Shown: positions 6,696 to 13,216 of the stretch, one piece after another
How positions within the stretch are numbered: the first letter of the stretch is position 1
How the letters are laid out: every line of letters starts with the position of its first letter
Source of the DNA: CBCXVS01 sp965178525
Lineage (GTDB): Bacteria; Tectomicrobia; Entotheonellia; Entotheonellales; Entotheonellaceae
Length of the DNA stretch: 13,216 bases
Direction: 5' to 3'
Assembly (NCBI GenBank): GCA_965178525.1
Contig: CBCXVS010000219.1
Location: 1-13,216, forward strand
Position numbers and translations under genes: made by a program
Notes under the pieces: model-generated
The model's input: the letters and a program-made list of their open reading frames with translations, nothing else
The model's database searches: none
What the model was told of the DNA's origin: nothing

Positions 6696-7997
6696 ATGAA
6701 ATTCGGTATTTTCTACGAACATCAATATCCGCGTCCGTGGACGGACGGCGGCGAACAACAACTATTCCACGAGGCGTTGGAACAGGTCGAACTCGCGGAC
6801 CGCCTGGGCATCGACTATGCCTGGGAGGTGGAACATCACTTTCTCGAGGAATACTCGCACTCCTCAGCCCCGGAGGTCTTTCTCGCGGCCGCCTCGCAGC
6901 GGACGCAACGCATTCGCCTGGGGCACGGCATCGTCCTCATGCCCCCTACCTACAATCATCCGGCACGCGTGGCGGAGCGTATCGCCACGCTCGATCTCGT
7001 GTCCAACGGCCGGGTCGATTTCGGGACGGGCGAATCGGCGTCTCGCGCCGAACTGGAAGGGTTTGGCATCACACCGGAACAGCGCCGTGACATGTGGCAG
7101 GAATCGGTCGAGCAAGTCGCCAACATGCTGGTCATGGATCCCTATCCGGGGTACACCGGCACGTACTTTTCCATGCCATGCCGCAATATCGTGCCGAAAC
7201 CCGTGCAAAAGCCCCATCCGCCCCTGTGGGTGGCCTGCTCGAATCGCGACACGATCCGCCTAGCGGCCCGGCTCGGCCTGGGCGTGTTGACGTTTGCCTT
7301 CATCGATGCCAGCGAAGCGAAGAAATGGGTGGACGATTACTACACGATTTTAAAACATGAATGCACGCCGATCGGGCACGCGATCAATCCCAACGTGGCC
7401 ATGGTGACGAGCTTTTCCTGCCACGAGGACGCAGAAGAAGCCCGGACGCGAGGTTTGGATGGCTTCCGCTTCTTCCAGTTTGCCCTGGCCTATCACTATG
7501 GCTTCGGCAAGCACAAGCCGGGCCGGGACAATATCTGGGACCGTTATATGGCGCTACGCGATACCCTGCCGCCTCAGGGCGGGCAACGCGGCATCGGCAC
7601 GCCACAGCAACTGCGCGAACATTTACGTGACATGGCTGCGGCCGGCGTCGACCAGGCGATCTTCATCCAACAGGGCGGGAAAAACCGCCACGAGCATATT
7701 TGCGACGCTCTCGAACTCTTTGCCGCCGACGTGATGCCGGAGTTCAAAGACCACGAGGAAGAGCGCCAACGCCGCAAGCTTGACGAGCTGGCGCCCTATC
7801 TGGAGGCCGCGATGCAGCGCAAGACCTACATGCGTCCGCTGCCTGACGCGGAGATCCCCGAGGTTGAGGCGTACGGTTTGGCCATTGCCGAAACCGACGA
7901 TGCCCATCTCGATGAAGGGACGCGGCGGCGGCGGGAGCATATGCGACGCATTGCGGAAGCGGCGCGTCAGGCCGAGTCAAAACGCGCTGCTACCTGA
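6696..7997 (+). CDS. LLM-class flavin-dependent oxidoreductase (luciferase-like monooxygenase)
   Basis: A protein of 433 residues. Residues 1 to about 340 form the bacterial luciferase-like TIM barrel: MKFGIFYEHQYP at the first strand, WEVEHHF at 43-49, IRLGHGIVLMPPTYNHPARVA near 73-93, and GRVDFGTGES at 105-114. Such enzymes use reduced flavin (FMNH2, or F420 in some branches) and oxygen to oxidise small organic molecules. The substrate cannot be named. A hydrophilic, highly charged tail (about 343-433) extends beyond the barrel with an EEERQRRK stretch and a coiled-coil-like RRRREHMRRIAEAAR end. The ATG at 6696 has AAGGA 7 bases upstream and begins exactly at the conserved barrel start. The upstream frame is open back to 6429 but looks noncoding. 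Its stop is two bases from the stop of the convergent NHL gene. Confidence 0.92.
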   Translation: MKFGIFYEHQYPRPWTDGGEQQLFHEALEQVELADRLGIDYAWEVEHHFLEEYSHSSAPEVFLAAASQRTQRIRLGHGIVLMPPTYNHPARVAERIATLDLVSNGRVDFGTGESASRAELEGFGITPEQRRDMWQESVEQVANMLVMDPYPGYTGTYFSMPCRNIVPKPVQKPHPPLWVACSNRDTIRLAARLGLGVLTFAFIDASEAKKWVDDYYTILKHECTPIGHAINPNVAMVTSFSCHEDAEEARTRGLDGFRFFQFALAYHYGFGKHKPGRDNIWDRYMALRDTLPPQGGQRGIGTPQQLREHLRDMAAAGVDQAIFIQQGGKNRHEHICDALELFAADVMPEFKDHEEERQRRKLDELAPYLEAAMQRKTYMRPLPDAEIPEVEAYGLAIAETDDAHLDEGTRRRREHMRRIAEAARQAESKRAAT

Positions 7998-7999
7998 CG

Positions 8000-9013
8000 C
8001 TACACGGTTGAGAGCGTGGCCGCCGTCGGCATCGGCATGATATCGTCCGGCGTGAGGACTTCCGCGTCTTTCTGATAGACCTGAATGCGGTGCGGGCCAC
8101 AATCGGCGACATACATCCGAAATGACGCATCGACTTGGATGGATACCGGGCCATGGAAGCGCTTCTGCGGCTCCAGACACGCCATCTCACGCAGCCTAAG
8201 CGGTTTGGGATTGGCCCGAACATAGGTGCGGGCCATCTTCGAGAGGGTGGCGTCGCCGAGGAATTGATCGAGGTATTGCCCATCCGGGTTGAAAAGCTGC
8301 ACCCGGTGGTTGCCCCAATCGGCGACATAGATATCCCCATGCAGATCGACGGCCACGCCGGTTGGCCGCTTGAACTGCCCGCGCTCGCTGCCCTCAGACC
8401 CGAGGGCGAATTGAAACGTGCCATCGGCGCTAAATTTCTGCACGCGGTGGTTGCCCCAATCGGCGATATACACCTCACCCTCGGCATCTACAGCAATGCC
8501 CATCGGCATATGCAGCTGGCCGGGCTCCGCCCCCTGAGCGCCCCACTTGGCGAGGAACGTACCATCCCGTGTGAAGGTCTGCACCCGATGATGCAACGAG
8601 TCGACGACTAAGAGGTTGCCCGCCGGATCGAAGGCCATACCGGCAGGCCGGTTGAGTTGGCCATCCCCATCCCCGGCTTCGCCCCACTTGCTGAGAAAGT
8701 CGCCCGCTTTGTTGAAGATCGAAATACGATTCAACGCTTCGTCAGAGACGTAGAGATTTTCCTCTTCATCCGCCAGGACACAAACCGGCCAGCGGAATTT
8801 ACCGTCATCCGTTCCGGGGCCGCCGATCGTGCCTAAGTTCTCATCGTCCCAATTGATGCGGCGTATCTCGGTTGCCAGTTCGCTCCGGCTCAAGACGTAC
8901 AACCGTCCTTCCTGGCCCAACGCCAGGTCGACAGGATTTGACGTGACGCGGCGCATGCCCAGTGTCTTCACATAGGGAAAACCGGCCCGCAGCAGTGCGT
9001 GTGCTCGTGCCAT
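8000..9013 (-). CDS. NHL-repeat six-bladed beta-propeller protein
   Basis: A protein of 337 residues built almost wholly of NHL repeats. Six blade-like units can be counted at about 25-55, 72-110, 119-157, 166-204, 213-251 and 287-315. The clearest read YIADWGNHRVQ (182-192) and YVADWGNHRVQ (229-239), each preceded by a G-x-x-x-x-P-x-G-[IV]-A-V turn. NHL propellers bind proteins, RNA or ligands, or act as lyases; nothing here indicates which. There is no signal peptide or membrane segment, so a cytoplasmic location is likely. The ATG at 9013 has GAGG 7 bases upstream and was preferred to the ATG at 9043. A 22-bp stretch is repeated exactly 141 bp apart (8304-8325 and 8445-8466), reflecting blade duplication. 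The tail-to-tail arrangement with the monooxygenase may be coincidental. Confidence 0.9.
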   Translation of the reverse strand: MARAHALLRAGFPYVKTLGMRRVTSNPVDLALGQEGRLYVLSRSELATEIRRINWDDENLGTIGGPGTDDGKFRWPVCVLADEEENLYVSDEALNRISIFNKAGDFLSKWGEAGDGDGQLNRPAGMAFDPAGNLLVVDSLHHRVQTFTRDGTFLAKWGAQGAEPGQLHMPMGIAVDAEGEVYIADWGNHRVQKFSADGTFQFALGSEGSERGQFKRPTGVAVDLHGDIYVADWGNHRVQLFNPDGQYLDQFLGDATLSKMARTYVRANPKPLRLREMACLEPQKRFHGPVSIQVDASFRMYVADCGPHRIQVYQKDAEVLTPDDIMPMPTAATLSTV

Positions 9014-9054
9014 GATATACCTCGTGTTCGTTGTGGTTCGCATCTGCAGGGTAC

Positions 9055-9080
9055 GCGGTGCGCACCGCTGCGCTGCGGTG
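9055..9080. repeat. Overlapping GCGGTG/CACCGC palindromes between htpG and the NHL gene
   Basis: Positions 9055-9068 form a perfect 14-bp palindrome (GCGGTGCGCACCGC). Its right half pairs again with 9075-9080 as CACCGC-N6-GCGGTG. Two further CACCGC copies occur at 9094-9099 and 9099-9104. With no run of T on either side this is not an ordinary intrinsic terminator, although a strong RNA hairpin downstream of htpG is expected. Confidence 0.7.
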
Positions 9081-9083
9081 GCT

Positions 9084-9113
9084 AGTATATCGTCACCGCA
9101 CCGCGATATACAA
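9084..9113 (-). promoter_or_regulatory. Candidate NHL-gene promoter embedded in an inverted repeat
   Basis: On the minus strand TTGTAT (9108-9113) is followed after 18 bases by TATACT (9084-9089), which matches the -10 consensus at five of six positions. An exact inverted repeat, GTATATCG at 9085-9092 and CGATATAC at 9104-9111 with an 11-base spacer, covers most of both hexamers. A third GATATAC copy abuts the start codon (9014-9020). This could be an operator, or palindromy arising from the AT-rich promoter boxes. Confidence 0.4.
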
Positions 9114-9119
9114 TCCTGC

Positions 9120-11072
9120 TTACAGACCTTTGACCATGAGATCGCCCAAGAGCTGGGTAAATGTCACCGGATCGTGCAGCTCTGAGCCCTCGGCCAGGAG
9201 ACCATAGCCGTAGAGCAACTGGGCATAATCACCCAGAATCGGCGCCTCCTTGTCTTGGTCGAATTGCTCCTGCATTTTCGCCAAGATCGCGTGCGTCGGG
9301 TTCAGTTCCATGATACGGCGCTGTTTCAGCCCCTGCACATCATTTTGGCGCAGGAGGCGCTCCAGTTGCGGGCTGTAGTCGTGCTCCGCGCCTACCAGGC
9401 AGACCGGCGAGGCGGTCAGGCGGGTGGAGAGGCGCACCTCTTTGACGTGCTCATCCAGTTTCTGCTGAATCAGTTCGAGTAAACGACTGTGGCTTTCGGC
9501 TTGCTCTTTCAGGGCCTGTTCGGCCTGATCTTTTTCTTCCTCATTGCCGAGCTGCACCGTACCCTTGCCAACCGACTGCAACTTTTTGCCGTCAAATTCC
9601 GTCAGGGATTGCACGACCAGCTCGTCCACCGGATCGAGCAGATAGAGCACTTCGTAATGCTTCGCCTTAAAGGCTTCCAGATGCGGCGAATTTTCCACCA
9701 TCCGCCGGGAGTCCCCGGTCAAATAAAAGATCTCCGTTTGCTCCGCTTGCATGCGCTCGGCGTATCCTTGCAGCGTCGTGAGTTGCTCCGGATCGTTGGA
9801 TGAAGGGAAAAGCGTGAGGGCAACGAGCGCATCCTTATTGTCAAAATCAGAGCCGATGCCTTCTTTCAGGACGCGGCCGAACTGCTCCCAGAATTTCAGA
9901 TACGTCTCGTTATCATCCTTCTGCATGGCCGCAAGTGTATCGAGGACGCGCCGGATCAGCCAGGAGCGGATCTGCGTGATGTGCCGGTCCTGTTGCAAGC
10001 GCTGCCGGGAAATATTGAGCGGGAGATCGGCCGAGTCGACCACGCCCTTGAGAAAGCGCAGATGGCGGGGCAGGAGATCTTCGCACTTTTCCATGATCAT
10101 GACGCGCTGTGCGTAGAGCTGCAGCCCGTATTCCGCGGCGTGGAAGTAGAGATCGAAAGGGGCTTGTGCGGGGATAAAGATCAGTCCTTGGAACTCAAAG
10201 CGCCCCTCGGCTTTGAACGCCATGGTCTTCAGCGGCTCCTCCCAAGCATGGGCGATATGCTTGTAGAATTCGGCATATTCCTCCTCCGTCACCTCCGATT
10301 GTGGCCGCGTCCAGATCGGCTTCATGGAATTGAGAGTTTTGTCTTCCACGACGATGGTCGTTTGCCCATCGGGCTTGGGAAGCCCCTTGTCGTCGCGCTC
10401 GATTTCCTCGCGTTCTTCCTTGTGCTTGATGGGATAGGCGACAAAATCCGAGTAGCGTTTAACGATGCGGTTCAGCACCCATGACTCGGTATAATCTTCG
10501 ATACCGCCATCCGGATCCACCGCTTTCAAGTGCAGCGTGATCGACGTGCCACGTTGCGCCTTCTCGCCCGGTGTCAGCGTGTACTGCCCGTCGCCGCTCG
10601 ATTCCCATTGCGTGGCGGTCTCCTCCCCGGCACGTCGAGTGATCAGGGAGACTTTATCAGCTGCCATGAAAGCGGAGTAGAAACCCACGCCAAAGCGGCC
10701 GATCAATTCGCCAACCAGTTCGTCTGTTTTCCCTTCCTGCTTGATCTGATCCAGCAGGGCGCGGGTGCCGGATTTGGCGATGGTGCCGATGTTCGTCATG
10801 AGTTCGTCGCGGCTCATGCCGATGCCCGTATCATGGATCGCCAGGGTGCGCGCCTGCTTGTCGGTTTCGAGGCGAATTTCGAGGGTGTCGTCATCCGTGA
10901 GGAGTTCCGACTTCGTCAGCGACTCGAAGCGCAACCGGTCGATGGCGTCGGAGGCATTGGAAATCAGCTCGCGTAAAAACACATCTTTGTTGGTGTAGAG
11001 CGAATGGATCATGAGATCCAAAAGTTGGGTCGTCTCGGCTTGAAAACGAAACGTTTCGCTCGTGCTTACCAT
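9120..11072 (-). CDS. htpG: Molecular chaperone HtpG (bacterial Hsp90)
   Basis: A protein of 650 residues, close to the usual 620-650. The N-terminal GHKL ATPase domain shows ELISNASDAIDRLRF (35-49), DTGIGM (81-86) and GRFGVGFYSAFM (125-136), which together form the ATP pocket and lid. The middle domain includes NISRQRLQ (353-360), carrying the catalytic-loop arginine, and the C-terminal dimerisation domain follows to LMVKGL. It is an ATP-driven dimeric cytosolic chaperone that remodels client proteins with DnaK. The ATG at 11072 has AAGAGGAG (11079-11086) 6 bases upstream and begins at the conserved SETFRFQAE stretch; the frame is open further upstream but is not Hsp90-like. No CIRCE element or good sigma32 promoter is visible. 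Instead a different inverted repeat occupies the leader. The gene is intact and stands alone. Confidence 0.98.
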   Translation of the reverse strand: MVSTSETFRFQAETTQLLDLMIHSLYTNKDVFLRELISNASDAIDRLRFESLTKSELLTDDDTLEIRLETDKQARTLAIHDTGIGMSRDELMTNIGTIAKSGTRALLDQIKQEGKTDELVGELIGRFGVGFYSAFMAADKVSLITRRAGEETATQWESSGDGQYTLTPGEKAQRGTSITLHLKAVDPDGGIEDYTESWVLNRIVKRYSDFVAYPIKHKEEREEIERDDKGLPKPDGQTTIVVEDKTLNSMKPIWTRPQSEVTEEEYAEFYKHIAHAWEEPLKTMAFKAEGRFEFQGLIFIPAQAPFDLYFHAAEYGLQLYAQRVMIMEKCEDLLPRHLRFLKGVVDSADLPLNISRQRLQQDRHITQIRSWLIRRVLDTLAAMQKDDNETYLKFWEQFGRVLKEGIGSDFDNKDALVALTLFPSSNDPEQLTTLQGYAERMQAEQTEIFYLTGDSRRMVENSPHLEAFKAKHYEVLYLLDPVDELVVQSLTEFDGKKLQSVGKGTVQLGNEEEKDQAEQALKEQAESHSRLLELIQQKLDEHVKEVRLSTRLTASPVCLVGAEHDYSPQLERLLRQNDVQGLKQRRIMELNPTHAILAKMQEQFDQDKEAPILGDYAQLLYGYGLLAEGSELHDPVTFTQLLGDLMVKGL

Positions 11073-11100
11073 CTCATACTCCTCTTTGTGAACTGGACAA

Positions 11101-11135
11101 GACAAGACGAAAATGCACCCAAATTTTCGCTTGTC
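11101..11135. repeat. Near-perfect inverted repeat in the htpG upstream region
   Basis: The left arm GACAAGACGAAAAT (11101-11114) and right arm ATTTTCGCTTGTC (11123-11135) pair over 13 bases with one bulged base and an 8-base loop. It lies 29-63 bases before the htpG ATG. It does not match CIRCE (TTAGCACTC-N9-GAGTGCTAA). It may be a repressor operator or a leader hairpin affecting translation. Confidence 0.75.
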
Positions 11136-11151
11136 ACGGAGAAAAATACAA
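11123..11151 (-). promoter_or_regulatory. Weak candidate htpG promoter overlapping the inverted repeat
   Basis: On the minus strand TTGTAT (11146-11151) is followed after 17 bases by GAAAAT (11123-11128), which falls inside one arm of the inverted repeat. The match is mediocre (three and four of six). If real, the inverted repeat would span the -10 box and the transcription start. Confidence 0.25.
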
Positions 11152-11530
11152 GTGGCGTGTGCTGGCCCGCACCGGACGTCCCGCTGCGGCCCCATCACGC
11201 CGTGGCAACTTCGCATCTCATTGGCCTGGACGAAACCAGGTCGCAACGGACGCGCTTTAACCTTCGTCCAGGGCAAGCCTATTTTGAAGAGACTGAGGTT
11301 GAGGCCGTCCAGCAAGTCATCCGAGCCATCGATAAGCACACGGAAAAACTGGTCCTTTCTGCCTAGATATTCTGATCGCAGTGGCGGCGGCGGCTCCCCT
11401 CACACAGCAGAACCGGGAATGGAGAATCAAAGCTCTTATTCCAAGCCAAACCTAACACAGGCTTGGAGTCGGACGGTCCTGTTGCCCCATTTCCTGTGAA
11501 TCGGTATCTGAAGTCAGATGCTCCGAGTGG
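11136..11530. other. Intergenic stretch without a confident gene
   Basis: Between the htpG leader and the acetyltransferase promoter I find no gene I can support. One plus-strand frame stays open to a TAG at 11364-11366 and ends in an acidic, helix-like segment (YFEETEVEAVQQVIRAIDKH). It has no convincing start or ribosome site, so it could be a gene remnant. A 7-bp inverted repeat (CCAAGCC at 11441-11447, GGCTTGG at 11460-11466) lacks a T-run and is probably not a terminator. Confidence 0.5.
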
Positions 11531-11559
11531 TTGTACTCGACCGCGCCAGTCCGTACAAT
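11531..11559 (+). promoter_or_regulatory. Candidate promoter of the GNAT-dehydrogenase operon
   Basis: TTGTAC (11531-11536), 17 bases, then TACAAT (11554-11559). The -10 matches five of six positions and the spacing is optimal. It would give a leader of about 65 bases before the ATG at 11631. Confidence 0.5.
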
Positions 11560-11630
11560 CCCCTCAGATACGGTGATCGACGCTACAGATGCGCCAGAGC
11601 AAACCGGAACCCATACGAGGATCAGACGCG

Positions 11631-12194
11631 ATGACGGACGGCAAGACGGCGTCAAGCTTTGACGCAGACAAACGGGCCATCTTTCCCATCGCCATCCGGC
11701 CTGAAGAACCCGACGATCATATGGCAATTCGCCACGTCCACACCCTCGCCTTTGGGCGAGCAAACGAAGCCGACCTCGTGGATGCCTTACGGCGTGCCGA
11801 CGCCTTGACCATCTCGCTGGTCGCGGCCAAAGACGGCGACATTATCGCTCATATTGCCTTTAGCCACGTGATCCTGACATCCAGCACGGCGGCTCTTGCA
11901 GCGCTCGGGCTTGCCCCGATGGCCGTGCGGCCCGACCGCCAACGCCAGGGCATCGGCTCCCAACTGGTTGAGGCGGGGCTCCGGATCTGTCGCGAAGCCG
12001 GCTATGGCCTCGTCGTCGTCCTTGGCCATCCGGATTACTATCCCCGATTCGGCTTCGTGCCGGCAAAACCTCATGGCATTGTGTGGGAGCCTCATGTGCC
12101 AGATGATGTCTTCATGGTGAAAGAGCTGCAAGCAGGCATGTTGACGCAGACCCAAGGGGTGGTGACGTATCACCCGGAGTTTGATCGGGTGTAA
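11631..12194 (+). CDS. GNAT family N-acetyltransferase, YhbS-like
   Basis: A protein of 187 residues. The acetyl-CoA pyrophosphate-binding motif A is APMAVRPDRQRQGIGSQLVE at 95-114 (Q-x-x-G-I-G). It is followed by LGHPDYYPRFGF (131-142), which is diagnostic of the YhbS/COG3153 branch of acetyltransferases. The enzyme would transfer acetyl from acetyl-CoA to an amine; its substrate is unknown. The start at 11631 has GAGGA 9 bases upstream, whereas the ATG at 11589 has no ribosome site and would add only 14 residues of low similarity value. The stop is 9 bases from the next ATG, so it is co-transcribed with the dehydrogenase. Context hints at acyl or amino metabolite metabolism, but this is weak inference. 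Confidence 0.92.
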   Translation: MTDGKTASSFDADKRAIFPIAIRPEEPDDHMAIRHVHTLAFGRANEADLVDALRRADALTISLVAAKDGDIIAHIAFSHVILTSSTAALAALGLAPMAVRPDRQRQGIGSQLVEAGLRICREAGYGLVVVLGHPDYYPRFGFVPAKPHGIVWEPHVPDDVFMVKELQAGMLTQTQGVVTYHPEFDRV

Positions 12195-12203
12195 GGAGAA
12201 CAC

Positions 12204-13145
12204 ATGAGTCTTGACCCCATCACACAGGTCGGCGTCATCGGCGCGGGAACCATGGGATCCGGGATCGTAGAAATCTTCGCGGAGTCAGGGTATGACGTGC
12301 TCTGGTACAACCGCTCTGCGGCAGGTATACAACGTGGGATAGAGCGCATTCGCGCCAATCAAATCACGTTGACCCGCCATGGCGTCCTCACGCAAACCGG
12401 GGCGGATGCGGCCTTGACACGTCTCCATGCGACGCATGATCTGACGGACTTGGCGGCCGTCGATATGGTGTCGGAATCGATCGTGGAGCATCTCGAGACG
12501 AAGCAGGAGCTGTTGCGGGCGCTCGATCTGATCTGTCCCTCACACACGCTCTTGACCACGAACACGTCGGGCTTGCCGATCTCTGAGATCGCCACGGCGC
12601 TCGCTCATCCCGCACGTTTTGCCGGGATGCATTTCGCCAACCCGCCCCATATCATTCCCATGGTGGAAATCATTAAGGGCGCAGGGACATCCGACGCGAC
12701 CTGTGAACGCCTGACCGCCTTGGCAGAACGGCTCGGCAAGCAGCCGGTATGGGTGCAACAAGACGTCCCCGGCTTCATCGCCAATCGCCTCCAGTTTGCC
12801 ATCATCCGTGAAGCGTTGCATCTGATCGAAAGTGGCGTGGCGTCACCTGCGGATGTCGATGCGGCGGTGAAGCACGGCATTGGATTGCGCTGGGCGCTGC
12901 TGGGACCGTTGGAGATCATGGATGTCGGTGGGTTAGATGTGTTCAGTGCCATTGGTCAGTATCTGTTTCAGGAATTGAGCCGTGCCACAGAGGGATCGAA
13001 GATTCTCGATGAGTTGGTTGCCACAGGGAATGTCGGCGCCAAGAGTGGTGCGGGATTCTACACCTATTCGGCAGAGGCGGCCCAACAGATCGTGATGGAC
13101 CGGGATGAGAAGTTGCTCGAGCTGTTGCAGATCAAACGACGCTAG
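12204..13145 (+). CDS. 3-hydroxyacyl-CoA dehydrogenase family protein, lambda-crystallin-like
   Basis: A protein of 313 residues. The N-terminal Rossmann fold binds NAD(H) through VGVIGAGTMGSGI (9-21). The catalytic set of the family is present: Ser122 (NTSGLP), His143 (GMHFANPP), Glu155 (MVEII, exactly 12 residues after His) and Asn194 (GFIANRLQ). The segment after His reads NPPHIIPMVE instead of the NPVPxMxLVE typical of FadB/PaaH-like enzymes. The C-terminal half (LHLIESGVASPADVDAAVKH, then GLRWALLGPLEIMDVGG) closely resembles lambda-crystallin/L-gulonate 3-dehydrogenase. It may therefore oxidise a free 3-hydroxy acid rather than a hydroxyacyl-CoA; this is inference. AAGGAG overlaps the stop codon of the acetyltransferase gene, indicating a two-gene operon. 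No terminator is visible in the last 70 bases of the window. Confidence 0.92.
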   Translation: MSLDPITQVGVIGAGTMGSGIVEIFAESGYDVLWYNRSAAGIQRGIERIRANQITLTRHGVLTQTGADAALTRLHATHDLTDLAAVDMVSESIVEHLETKQELLRALDLICPSHTLLTTNTSGLPISEIATALAHPARFAGMHFANPPHIIPMVEIIKGAGTSDATCERLTALAERLGKQPVWVQQDVPGFIANRLQFAIIREALHLIESGVASPADVDAAVKHGIGLRWALLGPLEIMDVGGLDVFSAIGQYLFQELSRATEGSKILDELVATGNVGAKSGAGFYTYSAEAAQQIVMDRDEKLLELLQIKRR

Positions 13146-13216
13146 ACCGAAGTTCCCCTGGCAGAATAGGCGGAGGGTTAAGTAGATCAACAGGTTGGCC
13201 CAATTCAAAAGTCCAT

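Noticed and set aside
10530..10976. Plus-strand open frame of 148 codons inside htpG
   Set aside because: It is antisense to the conserved ATP-binding domain of HtpG and its open frame follows from the codon use of that gene.
11073..11160. CIRCE or sigma32 heat-shock element before htpG
   Set aside because: No TTAGCACTC/GAGTGCTAA arms. CTTGTAT resembles part of a sigma32 -35, but no CCCCAT-type -10 follows at the right distance.
11073..11339. N-terminal extension of HtpG
   Set aside because: Hsp90 similarity begins at 11072 behind a strong ribosome site. The extension has no family resemblance and contains the inverted repeat.
11441..11466. Hairpin CCAAGCC/GGCTTGG as a transcription terminator
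   Set aside because: The loop is long and neither side has a T-run. No clear gene ends nearby.

Overview
This 13.2 kb window is a moderately GC-rich bacterial chromosomal segment carrying about ten genes on both strands. I see no rRNA, tRNA, CRISPR array, insertion sequence or phage module. The combination of a luciferase-like flavin monooxygenase with a charged tail, a soluble NHL propeller, a berberine-bridge-type FAD oxidase remnant and a STAND-like ATPase/TPR pair suggests a soil, marine or symbiotic uncultured lineage (Tectomicrobia/Entotheonella-like or a related proteobacterium). That placement is inference with low confidence.

Layout. Positions 77-1005 (+) hold a broken FAD-linked oxidase with an internal deletion that shifts the frame. 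Converging on it is a two-gene operon on the minus strand: a P-loop ATPase (3897-2539) and, overlapping it by 23 bp, a protein with a degenerate NTPase-like domain and six TPRs (2561-1137). A near-consensus sigma70-type promoter lies in front of this operon and almost back to back with a second promoter for a DUF2721-like membrane protein (4062-4532, +). This is followed tail to tail by a MATE efflux transporter (5900-4545, -). The MATE gene faces away from a small HTH/Zn-ribbon regulator of the COG3357 type (6141-6425, +), and a predicted MATE promoter has an inverted repeat at its start point.

Next comes a luciferase-like monooxygenase (6696-7997, +), whose stop lies two bases from that of a six-bladed NHL-repeat protein (9013-8000, -). 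The htpG (Hsp90) gene follows (11072-9120, -), with a near-perfect inverted repeat in its leader. A short intergenic region crowded with palindromes separates htpG from the NHL gene. After about 560 bp with no confident gene, a GNAT acetyltransferase (11631-12194, +) and a lambda-crystallin-like 3-hydroxyacyl-CoA dehydrogenase (12204-13145, +) form a tight operon.

The genes do not form one pathway. The likeliest under-described unit is the ATPase/TPR operon, which has the architecture of a bacterial signalling or conflict NTPase but carries no recognisable effector domain. The MATE/regulator pair and the htpG leader hairpin are plausible local regulatory circuits.
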